From: Symsagittifera roscoffensis
Taxonomy: Eukaryota > Xenacoelomorpha > Acoela > Convolutidae
DNA length: 64,000 nucleotides
Assembly: GCF_963678635.1 (NCBI RefSeq)
Contig: NC_087070.1
Coordinates: 47,287,467 to 47,351,466 of the forward strand
Reading direction: 5' to 3'
Part shown: positions 24,101 through 33,465 of the stretch, piece after piece
Position numbering within the stretch: position 1 is the first letter of the stretch
Layout: each line of letters opens with the position of its first letter
Made by a program: the position numbers and the translations under genes
The notes under the pieces: model-generated
What the model was told of the DNA's origin: nothing
Seen by the model: only the letters and a program-made list of their open reading frames with translations
Database searches by the model: none

Positions 24101-24468
24101 TGAACAGGAAGCTTAGATATTTTTAGACAGTACAAAGAGTGTTGATTGGTTGAAAATTTCTGTGCATTCGGTATCTTTCTGTCATAGAGAATAGCCCCCC
24201 CCCCCTAGAAAATGACAAAACAATAAGTTAGCCTTAAACTGCAAAGGTTCTCTGGTTCAGTTGAGGAGTTTCTTTTGGACGAAAAAATTAGATCGAACTA
24301 GCTATTTGGACGAAAAAAGTAGATCAAAAATTTAGAAAGTGTTGCGTGATATTTCTAATTCTAACCATTGTCGAATTCGTTAAACATCTGCTTCCTTCTG
24401 GCTTTGTCCCCTGGATTTTTGTCGGTCGGAAGTTTCGCTCTAATAGCATCCCAGTCAATTTCTGACAT
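21101..24468 (-). CDS. Calflagin-like (flagellar calcium-binding type) EF-hand protein, 3 exons
   Basis: Predicted small soluble calcium-binding protein of 176 residues. Exons run on the minus strand: 24,468-24,366 (start MSEIDWDAIRAKLPTD), 23,571-23,378 and 21,334-21,101. All junctions are GT-AG and keep the frame: AATG/GTTAG to CCTAG/GTAAC, then CAG/GTGAC to TTTCAG/TAC. The block FLLALRQYFEYYVAFQRVD, spanning the second junction, is characteristic of flagellar calcium-binding proteins. EF-hand 3 (111-122, DSSGDKRIELVE) and EF-hand 4 (148-159, DTNGGGFILFDE) keep all acidic ligand positions. EF-hand 2 (78-89) lacks the first Asp, and EF-hand 1 (about 33-43) looks one residue short. The protein ends in an acidic LEDDDD tail. 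It lacks the Gly2/Cys3 acylation signal of trypanosome calflagins, so flagellar membrane attachment cannot be assumed. Exon G+C is clearly higher than intron G+C. A role in cilia is inferred from the family only. Confidence 0.88.
21335..23377 (-). other. Intron 2 of the EF-hand gene
   Basis: About 2.04 kb, starting GTGACA and ending TTTATTTCAG on the minus strand. It holds a possible inverted-repeat element at 22,078-22,465 and two patches of TATAATCGATTATA-like palindromes (21,715-21,785 and 22,365-22,445). The open frames inside it at 22,818-23,094 have no recognisable motifs and are probably chance. Confidence 0.75.
22078..22465. mobile_element. Possible small transposon with CACTGGAGTTTCA ends
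   Basis: CACTGGAGTTTCACGG at the left is matched in inverted orientation by CCATGAAACTCCAGTG at the right, a terminal repeat of about 13-16 bases around 388 bases. The CACTG ends would fit several DNA transposon superfamilies, but no convincing target-site duplication was found. It lies within intron 2 of the EF-hand gene and contains a TATAATCGATTATAATCG palindrome patch near its right end. Confidence 0.45.
23572..24365 (-). other. Intron 1 of the EF-hand gene
   Basis: About 794 bases with a GTTAGA donor and a GCCTAG acceptor. The part nearest exon 2 is occupied by a MITE (23,593-23,772). A short CCCATCAGAATTCAGTATG near 24,073 resembles the interior of the same family. The remainder is AT-rich and unrecognised. 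Confidence 0.75.
23593..23772. mobile_element. MITE with GTTAACATCCTGC ends and C/G tracts, copy 2
   Basis: Left end ACCAATTTAACATCCTGC is followed by a run of about 15 C. The right end is a run of about 14 G followed by GCAGGATGTTAACTTGAT, the inverted counterpart. The interior (AATCAGAATAAAGCATTTTA and CGCAGCGCTTAGCAAATTTAA) matches copy 1 at 20,188-20,388. It ends about 20 bases from exon 2 of the EF-hand gene, so it forms most of the DNA just upstream of that 3' splice site. No coding capacity. Confidence 0.75.
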
Positions 24469-25395
24469 TTTTGTTATTTTTTTCAACTGTACTTTTTTGT
24501 TCGCTTTATCTCAGTTGGAGCGAAGAACGCAACTTGACTTTTGTGGTTAAGAATTATAAATTGAACATGCAAATTTAGTAAAGTAGTGTTGCAAATCGAC
24601 TGTCTAAAACATGAAAAGAAAAGCTATAAAACACAACGTGTTTGTACACATTGACTAAAATCGCGCAAAAAGCTTGTTTTTTCCGTTTTGTAACGCAAAC
24701 CGACCGTATATTGAACGTATGGCCGACCATGCTTGGTGTATTTGCGACTCAGTTAAATGGTACAAAATTGAACTGGATCTAAAATTGACCGCTGAAATCA
24801 GTGCAATGACCTGAATTATTCGAATGCCCTGAAGTTTGTAACAATTTTTTTTTGGTAGAAACGATCTGCAGCACCTTCAGAAAAAAACCTTCAGAAGCTT
24901 CGTTTATAATTTTTATCAATTTTTTAGCCAATTTTCATCAATTCTCATGACCAAAAGCAATCAAATATTTTAATGTGCCAGTAGTAGTATTCAACGCTTC
25001 AACATGTTTCGAGCAGTGTTTAATTTTTCTTAATGTTTTTTCTTATGTGAGTAAGAATTGTGCAATTTGAATAGAGCAATGAGTGAATGAAGTCTAGTTA
25101 TATCTTAAACAACAGAAAAAACTAGTTTAAAGTTAATTCAAACCAATTTTTACCCTATATCTAGAGACTGAAATTTTTTCAATATTTCAGTCTATTTCAA
25201 AAAATTGGAATCCGAATCAAGGAAGCTAAAAGGTTCGATGAGCTCTTATCTCCGTAGCTCATAGAGGCAACAGTTTCGAATTGACGTCTAGGTAGCGTTT
25301 TCGATTACACTAGCATCAAAAAAAAATCCCGTTGGGTTTCGAATATGATAACCCATAGTTCGGTACAAATTCATCGGTTCAAAAGTTAATTAAGC
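24469..25395. other. Upstream flank of the EF-hand gene, no feature seen
   Basis: AT-rich DNA containing the presumed promoter of the minus-strand EF-hand gene, but no TATA or other element was convincing. No other gene or repeat was recognised. Confidence 0.35.
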
Positions 25396-25399
25396 GACT

Positions 25400-25470
25400 T
25401 GCTTATTGTTCCGACATTGTAACGAATGTAATGGAATTTTCATTTTTTATTTCATGCTTGCTGGTGTTCG
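25400..25470 (+). repeat. Dispersed repeat family, end fragment
   Basis: TTGTTCCGACATTGTAACGA followed by ATGTAATGGAATTTTCATT resembles the left end of the family seen at 5,303 and 30,003 but is truncated, since the next DNA belongs to a MITE copy. Confidence 0.35.
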
Positions 25471-25567
25471 CTGAAAAAACAGTACCAATTTTTTCGAATA
25501 AATAATTAAACTCTTTTTTCTCGCTGGGCTTTGGAGAATATTTGATCAGATATTTCAGAGGCATCCT

Positions 25568-25818
25568 TACAGGGGCAGATAAAGGAATTACTCGAGGGAG
25601 AAGGAATTTTAAATTCTTGAAAATTTTGTGAGCCTTTTTCTTCAGTTCAGCCAAATTGATTTTCCGAGCTCTCCAAACCAATCTAAAGACCTCAGTTGAA
25701 CCAAATTATCTGCGTTTCAAGCAATTTTTTGAAAAAAAACGAGTAAAAAGTGATTTAGATTGTTTTAGGAAAATGTCGACCAAAATGTTGCGTTTTTCGG
25801 CGCGCACTTCTAGTATAT
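25568..25818 (+). mobile_element. hAT-like MITE family member, copy truncated at right
   Basis: Starts with AGGGGCAGATAAAGGAATTA, comparable to the CAGGGGCGGATCTAGGATTT end of the element at 44,942. It continues through the shared blocks CCAAATTGATTTTCCGAGCTC and GCGTTTTTCGGCGCGCACTTC. The right half is missing and the copy is followed at once by another member of the same family. Confidence 0.6.
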
Positions 25819-25825
25819 ATATCTA

Positions 25826-26110
25826 GAGGCGAATCTGGGAATTTCTCGAGGGGGAGCGGATTTTCAGAACGTGTTTGAAATTTTTGTCGACCTTTTTTTT
25901 AGGTTAACCAAATTAATTTTCCGAGCTCTCCCAATGTACTCAAAAGACCCCGTGTTGGCCATATGAAAAAAAAACAAGTAAAAAATCATTTTTAGGCACT
26001 TTTTGAAAAACTTTGACCAAAAAGTCGCGCTTACTCAAAATTACTGTATATTGGCGCCCAAGGAATTTTTTTCTTCGCCCAAAGCAATGCTGCTGGTTGG
26101 GACCGTTATG
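25826..26110 (+). mobile_element. hAT-like MITE family member, second copy
   Basis: Begins AGGCGAATCTGGGAATTTCT and repeats the block order of the copy at 25,568, including AATTAATTTTCCGAGCTCTC. It extends further, to TTGGCGCCCAAGGAATTTTT. The two truncated copies lie head to tail, so either one inserted next to the other or a local duplication was followed by divergence. Confidence 0.55.
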
Positions 26111-26191
26111 TAGGCCTTCTGGTGGCGGCCCTGTCTATGACCAGCAAATATACTGTTCTAGCTAACTGCACATTAAAAAACATATATACAG

Positions 26192-26951
26192 GCTTATTTT
26201 GCTAATTGCATCTGTTTTACAGTTTACGAGCAGAAAAATCCGACAACATTTAAAATCCAAATAGTTTTTACTTGAAGGTAAATGCTTCCTGTTTGTCAAT
26301 TTATTGCTCTGTTTATTTGATGGCTGTTGTTGTTAGCTAATTAATTTAGCTTATACCCGATTGCTTCCAAGCTGGATTATTTTGCTAATTTCAACTGTTT
26401 TACAGTTTACGAGCAGAAAAATCCGACAACATTTAAAATCCAAATAGTTTTTACTTGAAGGTAAATGCTTCCTGTTTGTCAATTTATTGCTCTGTTTATT
26501 TGATGGCTGTTGTTGTTAGCTAATTAATTTAGCTTATACCCGATTGCTTCCAAGCTGGATTATTTTGCTAATTGCATCTGTTTTACAGTTTACGAGCAGA
26601 AAAATCCGACAACCTTTAAAATCCAAATAGTTTTTACTTGAAGGTAAATGCTTCCTGTTTGTCAATTTATTGCTCTGTTTATTTGATGGCTGTTGTTGTT
26701 AGCTAATTAATTTAGCTTATACCCGATTGCTTCCAAGCTGGATTATTTTGCTAATTGCATCTGTTTTACAGTTTACGAGCAGAAAAATCCGACAACATTT
26801 AAAATCCAAATAGTTTGTACTTGAAGGTAAATGCTTCCTGTTTGTCAATTAATTGCTCTGTTTATTTGATGGCTGTTGTTGTTAGCTAATTAATTTAGCT
26901 TATACCCGATTGCTTCCAAGCTGGATTATTTTGCTAATTTCAACTGTTTGG
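26192..26951 (+). repeat. Tandem array, 183-bp unit, about 4.1 copies
   Basis: The string AGTTTACGAGCAGAAAAATC occurs at 26,221, 26,404, 26,587 and 26,770, an exact 183-base period. Copies differ by only a few bases (for example GCATCTG versus TCAACTG, and AACATTT versus AACCTTT). Each unit contains GCTAATTAATTTAGC, a short palindrome. The array ends just before the ATG of a broken reading frame at 26,957. Confidence 0.95.
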
Positions 26952-26956
26952 AAAAC

Positions 26957-27260
26957 ATGGCATATAAAATTTACAACCTTTCTAGTGGTCCTGTTTATCG
27001 CAAAATAACGGATAAGAAATCTGGTGCAGCTCAAGTTAAAATAAGCAAAGACAAATAAGCAGAAACGTTCTCAGCCAAAAACCCCTGCCAAGCCAAACTC
27101 GTAGCCTAAAGCAGCAAGAAGTACGGCTTCAACCTCAAAAACATGACCGGAAAGGGGAGCAATAGTCGCTTTCAAGGAACCGTCACCGCAGACGATTGCG
27201 CTATCCGTAATCCGACAGCTCACAAGAAAAGACGATCCGCAATATACTCACCGCCGCAGT
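26957..27260 (+). pseudogene. Broken coding remnant with a lysine/proline-rich start and a possible PSBD-like motif
   Basis: An ATG right after the 183-bp array opens a frame reading MAYKIYNLSSGPVYRKITDK and stops after 33 codons. Two frames further along carry what looks like the continuation: a K/P/A-rich stretch (KPKTPAKP), then SKKYGFNLKNMTGKGSNSRF and GTVTADD. This loosely resembles a peripheral-subunit-binding-like helix pair (KKYG.NL..M.GKG...G.VTADD). G+C content is higher than in the flanks, and at least two frame changes and several stops break it. I infer a decayed gene of foreign or transposon origin. The family assignment is a weak impression, not a firm call. Confidence 0.3.
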
Positions 27261-27419
27261 CGCGCCAACGTGTTGCAAGCTTGCCAACAGAGGGTAGGAC
27301 TTAATACGAAATTTAGAGCCGGTTATTGCCACGAAGCGGCGAAGTGCGCGTAACGCGCCCGCCGGCGACCTTAAACCGAGAATTTAAAGCTTACAATTAG
27401 CTTCAAATACTTGCGAGTA
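27261..27419. other. GC-rich non-coding tail of the remnant
   Basis: The G+C-rich composition continues to GTAACGCGCCCGCCGGCGAC near 27,350 and then falls abruptly to the AT-rich background. No open frame of interest. Confidence 0.35.
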
Positions 27420-27525
27420 GTCGCTTTCCTTAAATTTTGCGAGTTGTCTTTTGCTGCGAGTTGTCTTTTCTTGCGAGTTTTCTTTTCTTGGGAGCTGTCT
27501 TTTCTTGCGAGTTGTTGCGGTAGCG
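27420..27525. repeat. Minisatellite, TTGCGAGTTGTCTTTTC unit
   Basis: Four to five copies of a 16-18 base unit with small changes (TTGCTGCGAG, TTGGGAGC). Read on the minus strand it gives repetitive Lys/Arg/Gln/Ser peptides, so the 69-74 aa frames there are low-complexity products of the repeat rather than genes. Confidence 0.85.
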
Positions 27526-27684
27526 GCGGTATCACCCAAACTAGCATCGGATAATGACGCCAGATCATCGGTCTTATCAAAAAATGAAAAAAAAAACAAA
27601 GATATCAAGGAATCTGAAAATTTTCACTATGATTTAGCGCTTAAAAACAAGCGAGTGCTTAAAAACAAGTTACAAGAGATGCAA

Positions 27685-28310
27685 ATCTTTGAAAATCGGA
27701 ACAAATATTGGTGACCTTTTTTGGGGAATTTAAAGGTGAATTTTATTTGTTAAATTTGAGCCATCGATTAGAACTAAGGCGTACAATTATCAACAAGAAT
27801 TTGAAAGCTATAAAAACAATAACTTTCAACTGCGGTTAAAAATTAAAAACAAATGCTTTTTATTCATTATAATTAATTATAAAATGTCAATTCATAACTG
27901 AAATCAATTCACCATGCCTATTTGAAGAGTATTTTTCAACCTGCAATTTTTAGGGTCTACAAAAATGATATGACTAAAAATGGGCTAAGAGTTTTTAATG
28001 TGCAAAAGATTCGTCTGTGCAAAAAAAAAGTTGAACTCGTTGATGTAATAAGCAGTAAGTTTTTCAAAAAATATTTAGTCTTCGGTTTGAGTTTCTTAAC
28101 ATTAGATTTGAAGATGAAATTTTTAAGCAATTGTATGATCTGTATGCTTAAAAATGATTGAAACGTTAAATTGTTCTTGCTTAAGAAAGCATCAAGCATT
28201 AAAAACGATGACTGTGTTTAGTAAAAAAAAAAAATTAATGTATTTTTTTTTGCAATCAGATACAATTTTTTTATTTTGTGAGCTATAGAGCCGGTACAAC
28301 ATTGAAAACA
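27685..28310 (+). repeat. Dispersed repeat B, copy 1
   Basis: About 600 bases that recur at 31,115-31,705. Shared blocks in order are AAAATCGGAACAAA.ATTGGTGAC, TCAATTCACCATG, TTTTTAATGT, a GAACTCGTTGAT block with CAGTAAGTTTTTCAAAAAA, TTAAGAAAG.ATCAAGC, and GAGCCGGTACAACATTGAAA at the right. The copies have many small indels. A 79-aa frame is present in this copy only, so coding is not supported. Confidence 0.75.
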
Positions 28311-28371
28311 AGTTATAAAAGATGTAAAACCTGATGAGTCAAAGTTTATGGGCTTGAAAAAGAAGCATTGT

Positions 28372-28765
28372 GACCAGTGGCGTTTGCTGGAAAGTTTTTA
28401 GGGGAAAGGGCGGTTTTTCGAAAATTTTTGAAAAAGTTGCCTGATTTTTTTAGTACTAGGTTGACCAATTTCACTTTCGGTCAACCGAAAATACTATAAA
28501 GACCATATGTTGTCAAAATTTTCTGCGCCGCAGACAATTTTTTCCAAAAAACAGGCCAGAAAAGGCGTTTATAGGCCATTTTTGGAAAATGTTGACTAGA
28601 AAACTGCGTTTTTCGACGCGCGCTTCCCCCCCCCCCTCCTCAATATTATTTGTTTTGGTGCCATAAGCGCCTTTGGAAAAATTTTCAGGTTGGTCAACCA
28701 AAAATGGATGTCGTAAAATTATACCAAAGTGGGACACTTTGGAAAAAATTTGGCAACCAGAATGA
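28372..28765 (+). mobile_element. hAT-like MITE family member
   Basis: Shares with the 44,942-45,342 element the ordered blocks TTTTCTGCGCCGCAG, a CAGG/AGTCC-AAAA-GGCGTTT block, GCGTTTTTCGACGCGCGCTTCC, a C run, GCGCCTTT.GAAAAATTT and AAAATGGAT. Terminal repeats are not clean, so the limits are approximate. The 60- and 74-aa frames across it are shadows. Confidence 0.6.
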
Positions 28766-28799
28766 TTTAACCAAGGTGACTATAAGTTCACCAAAAAAC

Positions 28800-30000
28800 A
28801 TCAGTACAAAATTAATGATCATGCAAGTTTAGGATGTAAAGTGAGAGTGTATGATGAGCTTATGACCCGTTCTGCGTTGACAAATAGTGACAAATAGAGT
28901 AAAATGCCGGCTTTCTTGTACGCTCTAGCAATTCAAATCAGTGATTGTCTGAATCACAAAAAATTGTAGTTCAGGTCATTTGCGTTTCACAAGGACTGTG
29001 TGTAGTTGACTTAGACCATGCCAACAGTATACTTTTTGTTATCGACTGTTCAGCTATTTTACAAACTGTTATAGCTCAATTGACTTCTGCTGCTGCTAAT
29101 ATCGGCATTCAAACTAGCTCATAAAGAAGCCAAGCTGTGCATTTTGAGAATTGGAAGCGGATTCGGCAACAGGCCAAAAACAGAAATCCGCAAAATTGCT
29201 ACTTTTCTCTGATCTTTTTTGCTGTTTTGGATTAGGACAAATAGCTTAAAATCTGTATTGCTCGAAATCGCTCCAAAAACAGTCAACTTTGCGGAATCCG
29301 AAGTAAAATTTGTGGAACCCACAACAAAATTTGAGGAATTCGGAACCATTTGTGGAATCCATATACAAACAATAATACATGTGTTTAATATACTTAAGCT
29401 GTCCTGGAATCTGCAACTACAAGTGGAATATGCAAGCTCAGTGGTTGTAAAACGAACGCTTTTTTCCGCTTTTTTAAAAGTTTTTATGCAACACGGGAAG
29501 ATGTTGCTCTGCAGCAAAAATTGACTATAGAACGCAAGACTATTCAGCATACTCTACTTTGATAGCTATATTTTGATGGCCTCGTATGGATATTTTATCG
29601 GGATGGAAAAAACGGCGAGCAGTAGAAGAGGATTAATCTCGAAAGAGTGTTAATTGGCAAAAAAGATTTGACGTCATAGCAAGTTGAATTTGGATTATTA
29701 GAAATTCACAAATCTTTTTTTTTCTACATCTTGACTACTTCATACACTATTTAGTTGACTTTCACAGACTCCTTCTATAATTTAATTTTCAAAAACTTAA
29801 TTTTCGCCGATTTAATTAATATCAGGTTCTGCAGCTTCTGAATATTGCGACAAAAATTGACAAAAAAAAGCTTTCTTGCTAAAAGTAACTATCCACGATA
29901 GCTTTTCAAAATCAAAATTCATTTTCATTTGAGCTGACTTATTTGGCATATAAAAACCACAGTTGAGTAAGAAAAAAGATTTCAAAACAAAATGGTTTCC
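28800..30000. other. Stretch without a recognised gene; includes a 143-codon open frame
   Basis: The longest single-frame ORF outside the transposon debris and minisatellites lies on the minus strand at 29,119-29,550 (143 codons). A 101-codon frame lies opposite it on the plus strand. The DNA contains degenerate repeats of a TTTGTGGAATCC-like unit (29,290-29,365), which by itself keeps frames open. The peptide shows no motif I recognise. I do not call a gene here. Confidence 0.35.
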
Positions 30001-30002
30001 CC

Positions 30003-30480
30003 TTCTTCAAAATGTAACGGAATATTTGTGCTCGGGGTGTTTTTTTTTCTTCAGACAAAGTTTGAGTTTTTAACTCAGACTTTTTGACGGATTTTTTTTA
30101 TATCAGCTGAAAAGTATTGTCATTCTGAGATCAAATTTGAAAAATCATTTTACCTGTGATTATTTTTTTTTCATGACGTTATGACGGTTTAAAGATTGTC
30201 AATATGCGGAGATATAATCCCTCATAGAAATCGTTCAAAATTGATTAAAACAGGCCATTTGTCATAAATCCTACGTTACTAGTTTTGAAAATTATCACTT
30301 AGTACTTTATATGGCTTGTGGAGGCTTGATTTTTAAAAAACTCAAAATATTATATACATGTTTTTTTCTTGTTCGAAAAATTCATCATTTTGTTAGAACG
30401 AACACTGCTTCTTAGACAATAAAAGACCGTTGGAACATTGACGGCTTTACTCTGATACGATCAATCTTGATTCAATTGCG
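30003..30480 (+). mobile_element. Dispersed repeat family member (CGGAATATTTGTGCTCGGG end), second full copy
   Basis: Left end TGTAACGGAATATTTGTGCT then a G/T-rich run, with TTCAGACAAAG, GACGGATTTTTTT and TCATTTTACCTGTGATTATT following. The right part has CTTTATATGGCTTGTGGAGG and CCGTTGGAACATTGACGGC. This order matches 5,303-5,860. No coding region. Confidence 0.6.
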
Positions 30481-31110
30481 GCTAAAAATTAGGAACGAAT
30501 GCCTGCTCACTATAATTATATAACATGGATCATTTTTTAAAGCTGAAATCAATGAACCATGCACATTTATTTGTTTCTTTTTTGATAATGTTTGTACTCA
30601 TAATTTTCAAAAATATACACACATTTAATAAAACAAAAAAGACTGCTCGTATACCAGGGTAAAGCCTTGAATCTTCCAATTTCCCCTTAACTCATATCGA
30701 ATAGATTTTTGAGAAAGAAAATGTTGAAAAACTATAGAATGTGGATAATATCAGAAAGTGTAAAAAAAATGAGTCGTACCAAATTACTACGACAGACTAG
30801 CTAGCCTCAATTTACTTTGGAACAATTTTATTGTGCAGGATAAGTCGCAACGAATAAATAATTTGCGTTACGCTTTCGGGGTTATGGATAAAATCTTCAA
30901 AATGCCCATAAATTGGTCCAAAGCATGGCCAAATTGGCAAACTACAAACTGCCATAACTTTTTTTAAAAAATGATCGTAGGTAAAATCTTTTTTTTTAAA
31001 ACCTTTGATACCAGGGAGTCGATATCTTCAATAGGGCTTAATCTTTTTTTCTAAAAACTATTTTTTTGTTGAGTAAATTGACTGAAAAAAAACACACCAA
31101 GAATAAGTAT
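30481..31110. other. AT-rich non-coding DNA
   Basis: No exon or RNA gene recognised. A GTTACGCTTTCGGGGTTATG segment near 30,868 resembles one near 13,755, suggesting another weak repeat relationship. Confidence 0.3.
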
Positions 31111-31114
31111 TCTT

Positions 31115-31705
31115 TTTTTTCGAAAATCGGAACAAAATTGGTGACATTTTTTAGTAAAGTTACTGGTGAATTTTTTTATTAATAGGTAAATTTTATTAAT
31201 AGTGGACGAGAACTAAAGCGTACAGTTATCACCGAAGAGTTCGAAAATTTTAAATACAATTACTTTTAATTGTGGTTAAAAATGAAAAACTAATACTTTC
31301 CAGTCAACATAATTATTCATAAAAGGTCAATTCACCACTAAATCAATTCACCATGACTACTCAAAGAGTATTTGCCAACCTTCAAATTGTTAGGGTCTAT
31401 AAAACTGATATTACTAATAATGGGAGTTTTTAATGTTCAACCGAATTAAGCAAAAAATTCGTCTGTTCAAAAAAATCTGAACTCGTTGATTTGATAAACA
31501 GTAAGTTTTTCAAAAAACTTATAATCATCGATTTTAGTTTTTTCATTGGAGTTTATTGACACCATAAATTGTTTTTGTTTAAGAAAGTATCAAGCCTTAA
31601 AAATGATTACTTGAGTATGTTTAGTCCAAAAAATTAATGTCTTACTTTGCCATCAGGTACATTTTTTTTGTTTTGTGACCATAAGAGCCGGTACAACATT
31701 GAAAA
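31115..31705 (+). repeat. Dispersed repeat B, copy 2
   Basis: Counterpart of 27,685-28,310, with the same block order but a deletion in the central part. Both copies end at GAGCCGGTACAACATTGAAA. This shared end may be the true 3' terminus of the family. Confidence 0.75.
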
Positions 31706-32440
31706 CAAGAGATGATTGTTTGATTTAAGCCAAAAACACAAACATAAACTCAAACACAGTTTTTGGGTGGCCACAACTTATCAGACAGATGCCCCACGAG
31801 TTTTGAAAAAAAAATTAGTATACAAAAACGTTCCGTTTTTTTGGTGAAAATCAGTTGTTATCACCAAAACATTATGTATGCTTTTTAGAGGTGGAATCTT
31901 TAAAACATAAACTCTAAAATTAGAATTTGAAACTGAACAGAGATTTAAAACCAACTTCAGTAGTTTTACGACTTGCAGGGTTTTCCCCTATTTTTTCACA
32001 CCCCTAAAATTTTGCAAACAGAAATATTTTTCGATGTGGTTTTTGCTTTGAATAAGTAAACAGAGAGAATTTTTTTAGTTCTATCAGGTTGCTTGCATGT
32101 TTTGTTTTCTTTTTTGAAGTTAAAATCAAAAATGAATCGCCCTCGGATTTTTGTGTCGGACTGACGGTGTACGATCATACAAAAAATGATTTCTTACTCA
32201 ACGGTTTGTTTGATCAATTCCGTCTTTTTTATCAGTTTATTAATTTAGTTGTCAGTACGTTTCCATGCAGGAAAAAAATTGGCGTTGTTGTCGCGCAGAT
32301 GTAACTTTTGAGCGAAAATCAATTGGAGTATAAATGCTTTTAGCCACAACAAGCGTGAAAGTAATCAGCAAAATGATTGGACTAACGTGCACAAACTTAC
32401 CCGCATCCAGTTTCAAGCGTTAATAATCGATTATATTACG
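31706..32440. other. AT-rich non-coding DNA
   Basis: Open frames of 60 and 71 aa on opposite strands lack any recognisable feature. Nothing else was identified. Confidence 0.3.
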
Positions 32441-33372
32441 TTATCTTAGCGTTATTTTAGTACCAGTCTCACTATAATTGAGAAACAATCAATTTTAATC
32501 AATTAATAAGCGATTATAATCTCTCTTTTTAAATTCAAATTATAATTAATTATAATCCATTATAATCGATTATAATCGATTATTTTTTCGTCTATTTTTT
32601 GATACAATTATAATCGATTATAATTGATTATAATCCATTATTTTTATTCAAATTTCTATTTTATTAGTTTTGCACAAAAATCCATTATAATTGATTATAA
32701 TTGATTATAATCCCTTTTGTTTGTCCATTTTTGTCTTCGAAGTTGCATCTAAATTGCTTATATTTTATGCTTTTTGTGTACGCTGGTTCCTATGAAAAAT
32801 GAGAAAAATGTTTTTAAAGTTTTCCAATTAATTCAAATTTATAAGTTTTTTTTTTCATTTCTTCCCCAATAGAGTTGTTTTTTGATGCATATTTTAAGCT
32901 TTTTTAAACACCAAAACATCAGCAGATTGATTTAGTTTCATGATTGATTCTGAAAATTTATTTTTCATCTACCGCGAGAACCTTTCCACTCATATGAAAG
33001 GATCTCTATGAAACTTTTGTTTCGTGGTATAACTTTGTGTTCAGATGAACCAAAGTGTTCAAGAGATCTCTCTTTCAGAGATTTTTTCTATTGACACAAA
33101 AAAATAACCCGTAAGAGATATTTCGAATATAAAAAAATTTCGGCAAAATAAGAGATTATAATCGATTATAATCGATTATAATTGATTTTAAGGGTTTTTG
33201 GTAAGAACTATAATCAATTATAATCAATTATAATCGATTATAAGAGATAATAATCTCTTGGAAAATATCACGATTATAATCAATTATAAATCCCTTAAAG
33301 ACCTAATTTTGGTAATTATAATCGATTATAATTGTCAAAAATCATCATAATAATCCGTTATAATCAATTATT
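32425..33372. repeat. TATAATCGATTATA palindromic repeat field
   Basis: Patches of this interval are packed with variants of a 12-14 base self-complementary motif (TATAATCGATTATAAT, TATAATCAATTATAAT, TATAATTGATTATAAT), each 10-16 bases apart. They are interrupted at about 32,720-33,140 by ordinary AT-rich DNA. The field stops immediately before the tRNA-like sequence at 33,390. Similar short patches occur at 21,715-21,785 and 22,365-22,445. Confidence 0.8.
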
Positions 33373-33389
33373 TACGCCTAAACTTGGAT

Positions 33390-33465
33390 GCGGGTATGGC
33401 CAAGCGGTCTAAAAGCTAATTAAAACGTCCACCGGTTGGCGTAGGTTCGAACACACCAGCTACTA
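33390..33465 (+). tRNA. tRNA-like sequence (Leu/Ser-type, probably a pseudogene or SINE/LTR head)
   Basis: GCGGGTATGGCCAAGCGGTC resembles the 5' half of a Leu- or Ser-type tRNA, with a good internal A box (TGGCCAAGCGG). GTAGGTTCGAACAC lies about 50 bases on and resembles a B box. The expected acceptor stem does not close, because the 3' part (ACCAGCTACTATG) does not pair with GCGGGTA. I therefore do not think it is a working tRNA. The sequence after it is shared with two other loci, which suggests it is the head of a repeat. Confidence 0.4.

Noticed and set aside
27371..27608. Basic Lys/Arg-rich minus-strand frames at 27.4-27.6 kb
   Set aside because: They are translations of a 17-bp minisatellite in different frames and have no other support.
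29119..29550. 143-codon minus-strand ORF as a gene
   Set aside because: No recognisable motif, AT-rich codon use, overlap with a 101-codon ORF on the other strand, and a degenerate TTTGTGGAATCC repeat that keeps frames open.
33390..33465. Functional tRNA-Leu or tRNA-Ser gene
   Set aside because: A and B boxes are visible, but the acceptor stem does not pair and the locus is part of a repeated block.
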